From Deltaproteobacteria bacterium (GTDB lineage: Bacteria > Desulfobacterota > Desulfobulbia > Desulfobulbales > Desulfurivibrionaceae), in the NCBI GenBank assembly GCA_013349285.1, contig DUZU01000007.1, forward strand, positions 1 through 64,000: DNA of 64,000 nt, written 5' to 3'. The position numbers and the translations under genes are program-made. Below, one piece after another: positions 17,473 to 25,715 of the stretch (position 1 is the first letter of the stretch; each line of letters opens with the position of its first letter). Under the pieces are notes generated by a model that had not been told where the DNA came from, ran no database searches, and saw nothing but the letters and a program-made list of their open reading frames with translations.

Positions 17473-20400
17473 TCAGCAAAACCCCTCCACCTCCCGCCAT
17501 TTTTCATCCAGTCTTTTAGCTGAAACCGAAAACGCCGTTCCCAGCTCCTGGGCAAACAGCGAAACCTTGAACTCCTCGATCATCTCCCGGTACTGGCCCA
17601 GCAGCGCCAACAACTCGGACGGAGGGTTGGCGATCTGCGCAGCTTGAGCAAAACGTTGTTCGTGCACGGTCACCTGTTGCGCCTTGGCCTGGTCCTTGGC
17701 CGGCGCCACATGGGCCCGCTCGATACGAATGGCCAGCGCCTTGAGATAACGAGGCAGGGCTCGCAGCTGTTTGGTGGAAAAATTAAGGAGAAAATCATGG
17801 GGAACAATCAAGTTGACCTGGCTGCGGTATTCGCCGAATCGATTGGCCGGATCCTTGCCTGTTTTACTCAGTCCGGCAAATTTGGAGATCAGATCAAGAC
17901 AATGTCTTCTTTCCTGTAACACCTGAACTACCAGTTCATACAACGCACGGCACATTTGATAGAGCCCCTGCTTGCGGACCAGGGCAACTCGCTCGGCAAA
18001 TTCGGCTTCACTGGGCAGCGCCCCCTCCCCTACAGCAAAGACCTCGCCCATAACCAAGGCAAAGATGTCCGCGTTCACCTGCTCATGACTGCCGATGCCT
18101 TCGTACAGCGCCCAATGGCTCCGGGGGATGGCGATATCTTTCCTAACCGCCTTCACCTGCTTGCTGAATTCGGCCAGGTAAAGGCTCAACAGGGCCTGCC
18201 GGGTATTACGGCGCCCCTGCGCCCGGTCGGTATAAAGCTTGCGACTTACCCCGCCCTTTTCATCCATGGCAAGCCCCGGGTAGACAAAGCCCTGGAGATC
18301 CCCAGCATGGCCGGTCACCGGCAAGCGCTCCTCGATCTGAGAAAATTGTTCGGGCCGGATATTAGCCTGTTCCCACTTCTCTTTAAGGGCGGCGAGACTG
18401 CCTTGGTCCATGCCGACCCCGCCCCCGGCTCCGCCCACCTTTCTCAACAGATTAAAATCCCTGGTTTGCTCAAGGACCTTGCCTTGGTGATCAATCAGCC
18501 GGAAACGGAATTTAAGATGGGGAGGCAGATCGCCGACCGGCCACTGGCTTGCCAAAATCCGCACCCGATACGCATCCAGAATTATCTGTTCCAGCGCCCG
18601 GTAAAGGGAGCCGTGATAAGGCCTCAGGTCACCGACGATCTCGGCGGCGGTCTGCGCCAGGGGAATCAACTGCTTGCGCAAGGCCTTGGGCAGGCCCTTC
18701 AACAGAAAAACGATCTTTTCCGTGAGCAACCCGGGCACCAGCCATTCGAAAAACTCCAGCCGCAGATGGGGCAGCAGACTGATCGGGATATGGGCCGTGA
18801 CCCCGTCATCCTCCTCCCCCGGCGCAAAACGATAGGATAGCGGGACCTCGAACTCGCCGGCCATGACGGTAAGCGGATATTGCTCCAGGGTCTTTTCTTC
18901 GGGCAACTCTTTGAGAATATCCCTTTCCGTCATGCAGAGAATCGAGTCGGAGCCCAGTTCTTTCAGCCAGCGGTTCAGGCTGCGCTGGTCACAGATCCCG
19001 GGTTTGACCCGCTCTTCATAAAATTGAGCCAGGGTATAATCATCGACCATTACATCCCGCTTGCGAACCCTGTCCTCCATGGACTGCAGTCGCTCGAGCA
19101 GATCATTATTCTTCTCGAGAAAGCCATAGTTGCCCTTGATCTCCCCCTCGACCAGGGCCGACTGGATAAAGATCTGGCGGGCCTCCTCCGGCTTGACCGT
19201 GGCGTAATTGACCTTGCGGCGGGCCACGATAACCAGGCCGAACAAGGTGACCTTGGCAAAGCCCACCACCTGCCCCCGCCCCTTTTCCCAATGGGGTTCG
19301 GAATAACTGATTCGACAAAGGCTGCCGGCCAGGGGCTCTATCCACTCGGGCTCAATGGTTGCCACGGTCCGGGCATAGAGCCTGCTGGTTTCAACAATCT
19401 CCGCCGCCATGATCCAGGACCCGCTCTTATTAAAAAGCGCGGAGCCGGGAAAGACCATGACCTGCCGCCCGCCGGCGCCCTGATAGATATTTTTTTCCTT
19501 CTTGAGCGCGATATTCCTGAGATTTCCGCTGAGAATGGCCCGGTGGATATCAGCCACCGCCGCCGGCTGGGTATTAATGGTATAACCATCCTCCTCTTTG
19601 AGGATCGAGGTGATCTGCTCATGGATGTCGCGCCACTCGCGCATTCGCTGAAAAGAGAGGTAATGGCTTTTACAAAACTTGCGCATCCGGCTCAGGCTTT
19701 GCAGCTTATCAAAGGAGTCATGATAGGCATCCCAGAGCTTGAGGAAAAACAGGAAATCGGAATCCACCTTGGTAAAACGGGCATGGGCCGCATCGGCCTC
19801 CTTCTCCTTGTCCGCCGGCCTTACCCGCGGATCCTGGATGCTCAAGGCGGCGGCAATCACCGCCACCTCGCGCAGGGCGTTATGGTCCCGGGCCTCGATA
19901 ATCATCCTCGCGATCCGGGGGTCAAGGGGCAGACGGGCCATCAGCCTTCCCTTGCCGGTCAGCCGGCGATCATCGGTAAGGGCGCCGAGCTCGGCCAACA
20001 GGGCATAGCCATCCTGAATGGCCCGCCCCGAGGGGGGATCGACAAAGGGAAATTTTGTCGGCTCGCCCAGCTTGAGATAAATCATCCGCAGGATGACCTC
20101 GGCCAGATTGGAGCGCAAAATCTCGGGCAGGGTGTACTCGGGACGATTATTGTAATCATCCTCCCCGTACAGGCGCACGCAGATACCGGGCCCGACCCGC
20201 CCGCAGCGCCCCTTGCGCTGTTCGCAACCGGCCCTGGAGATCGGCACGATCGGCAGCTTGCTGGTCCGGGCCCGGACATTATAGGTGGCCAGCCGAGCCA
20301 GCCCGGTGTCCACTACGTAGCGGATCCCGGGCACGGTGATCGAGGTTTCCGCCACATTGGTGGCCACCACGATTTTCTGGCTGCCGGCCGGCCTGAATAT

Positions 20401-21237
20401 TTTTCGCTGATCCGCGGGCGACAGCCTGCCGTATAAGGGCAGGACCAGAGGGGCCGACCCGGCGGGGCCGACTTGCCGCAAACTGCTCTCAATCGTCTCG
20501 ACCGTCTCCCGGATATCCCGTTCGGTGGGCATGAAAACCAGGATATCGCCATGCCGATCATGGCGGCGCAACTCAAGCACCGCCTGCACCGCCTGATTCA
20601 CATAGGTCTGCTCGCCCTCTTCCTCCTCTTCCGGGTCAAGGGGCAGATAACGCACCTCCACCGGAAAACTCCGGCCGGAAACCTCTATAATCGGAGCCCG
20701 GTTAAAGCTGGCGGCAAATTTTTCGGTATCAATGGTCGCGGAAGTGATGATCACCTTGAGATCATGCCGCCTGTCCAGCAACCGCTTGAGCATGCCGAGC
20801 AGAAAATCGATATTCAGGCTGCGCTCATGGGCCTCGTCAATAATGATGGTGTCGTAGGCACTAAGCTCCCGGTCGCCCTGGGCCTCGGCCAGGAGAATGC
20901 CGTCGGTCATGAACTTGATCCGGGTATTTTTGCCGGTGCGATCCTGAAAACGGATCTTGTAGCCCACCAGATCAGCCTGGCCGCCTAACTCCTCGGCGAC
21001 CCGCTCGGCCACCGAAATGGCGGCAATGCGGCGAGGCTGGGTACAGCCGATCTTTTTCTTTAAGCCCCGCCCGGCCTCCATACACATCTTGGGCAGCTGG
21101 GTCGTTTTCCCGGAACCGGTTTCCCCGGCCACAATCACCACCCGATGATTACGGATCGCCTCGATTATCTGTTGGCGATGCTCGACTATGGGCAGGCCTT
21201 CGGGATATTCTATATCTATGCTGTTTTTATCTGTCAT
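17473..21237 (-). CDS. hrpA: DEAH-box ATP-dependent RNA helicase HrpA
   Basis: A 1254-residue DEAH/RHA helicase. Motif I GETGSGKTTQLPK is near residue 37, followed by TQPRR (Ia), DEAH (II), SATID (III), the motif V region ATNVAETSITVPG and motif VI QRKGRCGRVGPGICVRLY, then the HA2/OB-fold region and the large C-terminal DUF3418 block typical of bacterial HrpA. E. coli HrpA rescues stalled or collided ribosomes and processes mRNA. Single gene; ends 140 bases from the GGDEF gene start. The 518-residue ORF on the opposite strand is its shadow. Confidence 0.95.
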   Translation of the reverse strand: MTDKNSIDIEYPEGLPIVEHRQQIIEAIRNHRVVIVAGETGSGKTTQLPKMCMEAGRGLKKKIGCTQPRRIAAISVAERVAEELGGQADLVGYKIRFQDRTGKNTRIKFMTDGILLAEAQGDRELSAYDTIIIDEAHERSLNIDFLLGMLKRLLDRRHDLKVIITSATIDTEKFAASFNRAPIIEVSGRSFPVEVRYLPLDPEEEEEGEQTYVNQAVQAVLELRRHDRHGDILVFMPTERDIRETVETIESSLRQVGPAGSAPLVLPLYGRLSPADQRKIFRPAGSQKIVVATNVAETSITVPGIRYVVDTGLARLATYNVRARTSKLPIVPISRAGCEQRKGRCGRVGPGICVRLYGEDDYNNRPEYTLPEILRSNLAEVILRMIYLKLGEPTKFPFVDPPSGRAIQDGYALLAELGALTDDRRLTGKGRLMARLPLDPRIARMIIEARDHNALREVAVIAAALSIQDPRVRPADKEKEADAAHARFTKVDSDFLFFLKLWDAYHDSFDKLQSLSRMRKFCKSHYLSFQRMREWRDIHEQITSILKEEDGYTINTQPAAVADIHRAILSGNLRNIALKKEKNIYQGAGGRQVMVFPGSALFNKSGSWIMAAEIVETSRLYARTVATIEPEWIEPLAGSLCRISYSEPHWEKGRGQVVGFAKVTLFGLVIVARRKVNYATVKPEEARQIFIQSALVEGEIKGNYGFLEKNNDLLERLQSMEDRVRKRDVMVDDYTLAQFYEERVKPGICDQRSLNRWLKELGSDSILCMTERDILKELPEEKTLEQYPLTVMAGEFEVPLSYRFAPGEEDDGVTAHIPISLLPHLRLEFFEWLVPGLLTEKIVFLLKGLPKALRKQLIPLAQTAAEIVGDLRPYHGSLYRALEQIILDAYRVRILASQWPVGDLPPHLKFRFRLIDHQGKVLEQTRDFNLLRKVGGAGGGVGMDQGSLAALKEKWEQANIRPEQFSQIEERLPVTGHAGDLQGFVYPGLAMDEKGGVSRKLYTDRAQGRRNTRQALLSLYLAEFSKQVKAVRKDIAIPRSHWALYEGIGSHEQVNADIFALVMGEVFAVGEGALPSEAEFAERVALVRKQGLYQMCRALYELVVQVLQERRHCLDLISKFAGLSKTGKDPANRFGEYRSQVNLIVPHDFLLNFSTKQLRALPRYLKALAIRIERAHVAPAKDQAKAQQVTVHEQRFAQAAQIANPPSELLALLGQYREMIEEFKVSLFAQELGTAFSVSAKRLDEKWREVEGFC

Positions 21238-21531
21238 TTAAGCCACTTAGCAAGCATCACCCTTTACCGGAAACATAATTTTCACCTGCGGATTACAAGA
21301 AATAAAACCAGGGAAAAATCTTTTTTTATAAAAAATCTTTAAGAGTAATGCGGAACATGTCGAAAATAATGTAGAATTTTTAAAATTACGTAAGTACAAT
21401 AATAACAATTTCCCTATAAAAATTCAGGGAAGTAGAATAGAATCTTCTCAAAAGAAAGTAATTGCACCATATAATTTATATTAAAGACAACGCACTGATT
21501 TTTTTTGAGAGTCGACAAGAGGAGAGAGAGT
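21238..21531. other. Divergent intergenic region hrpA / actin-like gene
   Basis: About 294 AT-rich bases. An exact TATAAT sits at 21470-21475 without a good -35 element at the right distance. GAGGAGAGAG before ATG 21532 is a strong ribosome-binding site. No ORF or convincing structure otherwise. Confidence 0.4.
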
Positions 21532-22617
21532 ATGGCAGATGAAATGGGGAATATTGACACAGCCATCCAGGCTTCACAGAAAACCGTTGTCTCCAGGGAA
21601 AAAGAAATAGGAGAAGACGCGGAACGCCCGAAAGGTCCGGTCGGCCTTGATATCGGCACCAGCCATATTGTCATGGCTCAGAATAAAGGGAAAAATATTC
21701 ATACCGTAAAACAGCTCAATGCCTTTTTTACGATTCCTTATTCCAAGTTCACCAAAAAAATTCTTCTTGAAAACGAAGTCACCTTCTTTGAAAAGAATGA
21801 AATGTTTTACATCTTAGGTTACTCGGCGGAAAACTTTGCCAACATGTTCAACACCAATACCCGCCGCACCATGGAAAAAGGACTGCTCTGCTCCCGCGAG
21901 GACGAGGGGATCAACGTCCTGCAGGCCATTATCCATACCCTGATCAAAAAGCCGAAAAACCCCGGCGAGGTTATCTGCTTCAGTATGCCGGGCAACCCCA
22001 TCGACAGCCGCAACTCCGTTGTTTACCATGAGTCGATCATCAAGATGTTCCTGGCCTCATTGGGTTACAACCCGATGTCGATCAACGAAGGCCTGGCCAC
22101 GGTCATGGCCGAACTGGCCGAGGACAATTTCACCGGCATCGGCATCAGCATGGGCGGCGGCATGTGCAACGTCTGCCTGGCCTATCTGTCGGTGCCGGTC
22201 ATTACCTACTCCATTGAAAAAGGCGGCGATTATATCGATCAGATGGTCGGGGTGTCGGTGGGCGAACCGGCCACCAAAATCAAGACCACCAAGGAAAATT
22301 CCTTTAAACTTTCCAAGGCCCCGAAAAACAGGATTGAAACCGCCCTGCATATCTACTATGACGACCTGATCCACAGCTTGCTGCACAGCCTGCAGGATGT
22401 ACTGCACTCATCCGATAAAATTCCGAAAATCGCCAAGCCGGTGCCGATCGTACTGGCCGGCGGCACCGTGCTGCCGAGCGGCTTTAAGGAATATTTCGAA
22501 AACGCCCTCAAGAACTTCAACCTGCCGGTTGATATCTCCGAGGTCAGGGTCGCGGATGACCCCCTCAACACCACCGCCAAAGGCGCGATGGTCATGGCCC
22601 TATCCGAAGAAATCTAA
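21532..22617 (+). CDS. Orphan actin-fold ATPase (MreB/FtsA/Hsp70-like)
   Basis: A 361-residue protein with the actin-fold nucleotide-binding motifs: phosphate-1 GLDIGTSHIVMA after a charged 40-residue N-terminus, phosphate-2 GIGISMGGGMCNVCLAY and the adenosine motif VLAGGTVLPSGF. It is shorter than FtsA and DnaK and is not MreB by overall sequence. Whether it polymerises cannot be seen. The start is ATG 21532; the ORF track's TTG is 9 codons earlier. It is a single gene between a divergent promoter region and a strong terminator. I cannot assign a function. Confidence 0.75.
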   Translation: MADEMGNIDTAIQASQKTVVSREKEIGEDAERPKGPVGLDIGTSHIVMAQNKGKNIHTVKQLNAFFTIPYSKFTKKILLENEVTFFEKNEMFYILGYSAENFANMFNTNTRRTMEKGLLCSREDEGINVLQAIIHTLIKKPKNPGEVICFSMPGNPIDSRNSVVYHESIIKMFLASLGYNPMSINEGLATVMAELAEDNFTGIGISMGGGMCNVCLAYLSVPVITYSIEKGGDYIDQMVGVSVGEPATKIKTTKENSFKLSKAPKNRIETALHIYYDDLIHSLLHSLQDVLHSSDKIPKIAKPVPIVLAGGTVLPSGFKEYFENALKNFNLPVDISEVRVADDPLNTTAKGAMVMALSEEI

Positions 22618-22631
22618 TTCTCTTTTAAACG

Positions 22632-22675
22632 AAAAAAACCGGAGTGCCCTTTTGCAGGCGCTCCGGTTTTTTTTT
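22632..22675. terminator. Bidirectional intrinsic terminator
   Basis: ACCGGAGTGCC and GGCGCTCCGGT form an 11-pair stem (one G-U) with a short loop, flanked by an A-run on the left and a nine-T run on the right. It can end both the actin-like gene (+) and the pentapeptide gene (-), which converge here. Confidence 0.9.
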
Positions 22676-22714
22676 CCATCACTACCGAAAACACTGGATT
22701 TTAACGCAGCCGAC

Positions 22715-25273
22715 TCATAACACCTTCTTCTTGCTTTTCAGCCCGGCCTCAACCTGTTTGCCATCCTTGACCTCCAACGCTTGTTCGCCGATCAGTTTAT
22801 CCCCGTAAAAAAAACGGACCTTCCACGCCCCGAAAATATTCTTGGCCTTGGCCGGGATGGTATAAGCCTCCACCTGCCTGCGCATATACCGAACCATCTG
22901 CTTTGCGGTTCGCACCCTTTTACCGTCAGGGGCAAACCACTGGATCTCCACCGGAATCGCCTGACCGGCCGGCATGAAATTAACCGAATAAAGCACCCCG
23001 ATGGTCATCCCCGGTTTACCGGAAATATGGGCGGGATTGCCGACAAACATCTGGTGCCGCAACAGATTGGCCTCAATATCGCTGAGATTGTTAAAGGCGG
23101 AGGTCAACTCCGACAACTGGCGGAAGGAATAATTAACCAGACCGGCGCTTTCAATATCAAGGCTCCAAATTTTAACGTTTCGTTCGGAAATATTGCCGGG
23201 CGCCGCCGCAACCCCACTGTTTTGTTCTTCAACCAAACCGACACCGCTGTTGTTGCTCTGGGGCTCGGGCAGCTTAAACCCCTTGCTGGTATTAATATTT
23301 TTTGCCCGACCGAGGTTCTTGGCGTTCTGGAGGGTGACATTGGTCAGATTGCTGTTGCTGAGATTACTCCGATTAAGATCGCTGTCATTGAGATTGGCCC
23401 CGGTCAGATCGGCGTTGCTAAGGTTGGCGTCGGTCAGATCGGCCCACCGCAAATCAGCGCCTTGCAGGTTGGCGCCGCTCAAGTCGGCATTGGTCAGATC
23501 GGCGTTGCTCAAATCGACATTACTCAGATCGGCGTTGGCAAGCTTGGCATCGATAAGATTGGCGTTACGCAGATCAAAGCTGGTCATCTTGGCGTCGCTT
23601 AAAACCGTGGAACGCAGACTTTTCAGATTAAACTTTTTAGCGGCGGTCAGGTTGATGCCGGTGAGATTCGCCCCTTTTAGGTCGGCATTGCTCAGATCGG
23701 CATTGGTCAAATTGGCCCCGGTCAGATCCGCCTTGTTCAGATAGGTATGATTAAGATTGGCTTTGGTAAGATCAGCATTACGCAGCACCGCGTTATTCAG
23801 GTTGGCCCCGGTCAGATCGGCATTGTCAAGATCGGCCTTGCCCAGATTTATTCCGGTCAGATTGGCGTTTATCAGTTTTGCGTGGGAGCTAAGATCTGTT
23901 TCTTGCAAATTGGCCCCGGTCAGGTTGGCCTCGGTGAAATCGGCGCGGGCCAGGTCCGCCTGCATAAGATTGGCCTCGGTCAGATTGGCCTGGAGAAAAT
24001 TAACGCCGGAGAGATCGGCGCCAATCAGGCTGGCCTCGGTCAAGTTCGCCCCCCTCAGATCGGCCTCTTCCGCCTCAACCGCATCAAGGTTCGCCCCGTG
24101 CAGATTGGCCTGGGCCAGGATCGCTTTTTCCAGATCCGCGCCGGTCATAACCGCCTTGCTGAGATCAGCCTCGGCAAGGTTCGCCTCGGAAAGATCCACC
24201 CCCCTCAAATCGGCGCCATAGAGCAAGGCGCGGTTAAGGTTGGCTTTAAGCAGCCGCACTCCCTGCAGATTGACCCGGCTCAAATCAACCTGCACCAAAA
24301 TTGCTCCGGCCAAATCGGTTTTCTGCAGAAAGGTTGAGGTTAGGTTGGTCTGGGTCAGATTGGCCCGGCTCAAATCAGCGGAACTAAAATTGGTTTTCGT
24401 GAGAACGGCGTTGGAAAAATCCGCCTGGCCGGCATCGCAGCCCGAACAATCAGCCTCAAAAAGAATCGCCCGGGACAGAGTAGCCTGGACAAGGTTGGCT
24501 GAGCGCAGATTACTCTTGGAGAGATCGGCCTCGATCAAGTTGGCCTGGGACAAATCGGCTGAAGAAAGATCGGCCTTACTCAACTTGCATTCAAAAAGAA
24601 CGGCCCCGCGGAGATCTGCGCCGCTTAAATCGGCCTGAATCAAATTGGCCTGACTGAGATCAACCCCGCGCAGATCGGTGTCCCGCAGGTTCGCCCCCTC
24701 GAGATTGGCCTGATGAAAACTAATCCCCCGCAGGTCACTGCCCGCCAGATTGGCCTTGCGCAGATCCCGGCCGGCAAAGCTATGCTTGCTCTTAATCTGC
24801 TGCGGCAGAGCCCCATAACCCTTTTTTTCCTTAACCGCGATATTACCCGGAAGCCCCGGTGCGGGAATAGAGACCACTGAGAGTCGCGGGCCCGGAATCA
24901 GCCGCCCATACTTCCCATAAGAATACCAGCCGCCGACAAACAACAGCGCCGCAACCACCATGGATGAAACAATCACCCCGGGTCGACTGAAAAAAAGGCG
25001 CAGACGCCCTTTGGCAACAACCTTGCAGATGGCGGTATTCTCGGAATTACAACGGGGGCAAGGAACCTTTTTCCCGACAAAGATGGCCGGAACCATCTTT
25101 TTAAAACTGCACTTTTTACACTTGAAAACCGCCTGCTCGCCATTGGCTGCACGGGAAACAGGCACCTCACCGATATGAACCGGATGTTTGCACCGGGGAC
25201 AAGGCGCGGTTTTGCCGGCATGACGCGGCTGCACCTTGGTGGAATAACCGCATTTTTCACACTTAAAAAGCAT
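22715..25273 (-). CDS. Membrane-anchored giant pentapeptide-repeat protein with two zinc ribbons
   Basis: An 852-residue protein. Two N-terminal zinc ribbons have paired CxxC knuckles (C5/C8/C25/C28 and C52/C55/C72/C75); one membrane helix lies at about 99-119. Then about 490 residues (roughly 165-654) are nearly uninterrupted A-[DN]-L-x-x pentapeptides, which known structures fold into a right-handed quadrilateral beta-helix, here on the order of 24 coils. A separate C-terminal domain of about 160 residues follows (MTIGVLYSVNFMPAG...GAWKVRFFYGDKLIGEQ), with no confident family. Ribbons would be cytoplasmic and the helix periplasmic if topology is N-in. Function unknown; not obviously a small gyrase-mimic type such as Qnr or MfpA. 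Confidence 0.85.
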   Translation of the reverse strand: MLFKCEKCGYSTKVQPRHAGKTAPCPRCKHPVHIGEVPVSRAANGEQAVFKCKKCSFKKMVPAIFVGKKVPCPRCNSENTAICKVVAKGRLRLFFSRPGVIVSSMVVAALLFVGGWYSYGKYGRLIPGPRLSVVSIPAPGLPGNIAVKEKKGYGALPQQIKSKHSFAGRDLRKANLAGSDLRGISFHQANLEGANLRDTDLRGVDLSQANLIQADLSGADLRGAVLFECKLSKADLSSADLSQANLIEADLSKSNLRSANLVQATLSRAILFEADCSGCDAGQADFSNAVLTKTNFSSADLSRANLTQTNLTSTFLQKTDLAGAILVQVDLSRVNLQGVRLLKANLNRALLYGADLRGVDLSEANLAEADLSKAVMTGADLEKAILAQANLHGANLDAVEAEEADLRGANLTEASLIGADLSGVNFLQANLTEANLMQADLARADFTEANLTGANLQETDLSSHAKLINANLTGINLGKADLDNADLTGANLNNAVLRNADLTKANLNHTYLNKADLTGANLTNADLSNADLKGANLTGINLTAAKKFNLKSLRSTVLSDAKMTSFDLRNANLIDAKLANADLSNVDLSNADLTNADLSGANLQGADLRWADLTDANLSNADLTGANLNDSDLNRSNLSNSNLTNVTLQNAKNLGRAKNINTSKGFKLPEPQSNNSGVGLVEEQNSGVAAAPGNISERNVKIWSLDIESAGLVNYSFRQLSELTSAFNNLSDIEANLLRHQMFVGNPAHISGKPGMTIGVLYSVNFMPAGQAIPVEIQWFAPDGKRVRTAKQMVRYMRRQVEAYTIPAKAKNIFGAWKVRFFYGDKLIGEQALEVKDGKQVEAGLKSKKKVL

Positions 25274-25715
25274 ACGGCCTGTCCATCAGTAAAAGGGGAT
25301 GCGTTATGATAAGGATAAACGAATTAAGCAAAACAGCTCTCTCTGCCTTTTGGGGGTCGGGATAACATTATGTTAAATTATCGGCAGAAACAGGCTTAAG
25401 CTTCAATCCTTTTCCAATAACCGCCCCATTGTTTTTAACAAAAATCATGGCCATGGTTAAAAGTTATCTTCTGGACGCCGGCAAACAACATCGCCCACCA
25501 ATGATAGTTAATACGCAAAAAGATCCGGCCGGGGATGCAATCGATCTTCTTAAATGTTGCCATTCGGGCAAAGTCAGTTAAAATGTGATATGAAGTAAAA
25601 TAACTGTTAAGATTGCGCATTCATTATTTTTTAATTTTCCATATTTCTTTCAGCTTCAACCCTAAAGCGCCGATAGAAGTAAATAACAACCAGTAGATTA
25701 ATAGGCGTCTTAAAA
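25274..25715. other. 441-base gene-free region upstream of the PBP gene
   Basis: No ORF with coding character. It contains the upstream region of the pentapeptide gene on the left and a good promoter candidate at 25557-25584 on the right. No tRNA or strong hairpin seen. Confidence 0.5.
25557..25584 (+). promoter_or_regulatory. Candidate sigma-70 promoter for the PBP gene
   Basis: TTGCCA (5 of 6) and TAAAAT (5 of 6) are separated by 16 bases, about 130 bases before the TTG start of the class A PBP. Confidence 0.55.

Noticed and set aside
18880-20436. 518-residue open frame on the plus strand
   Set aside because: It lies wholly antisense to hrpA, whose helicase motifs are complete; the frame is a by-product of GC-biased codons.
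22781-24638. Several plus-strand frames rich in periodic IGxGQ or RSAxxRLA patterns
   Set aside because: They mirror the pentapeptide repeats on the opposite strand, so the periodicity comes from the real gene.
23300-24780. Short periodic DNA repeats resembling a repeat array or CRISPR
   Set aside because: The period follows 15-base coding units of the pentapeptide repeat, copies are degenerate, and there are no spacers of constant length.
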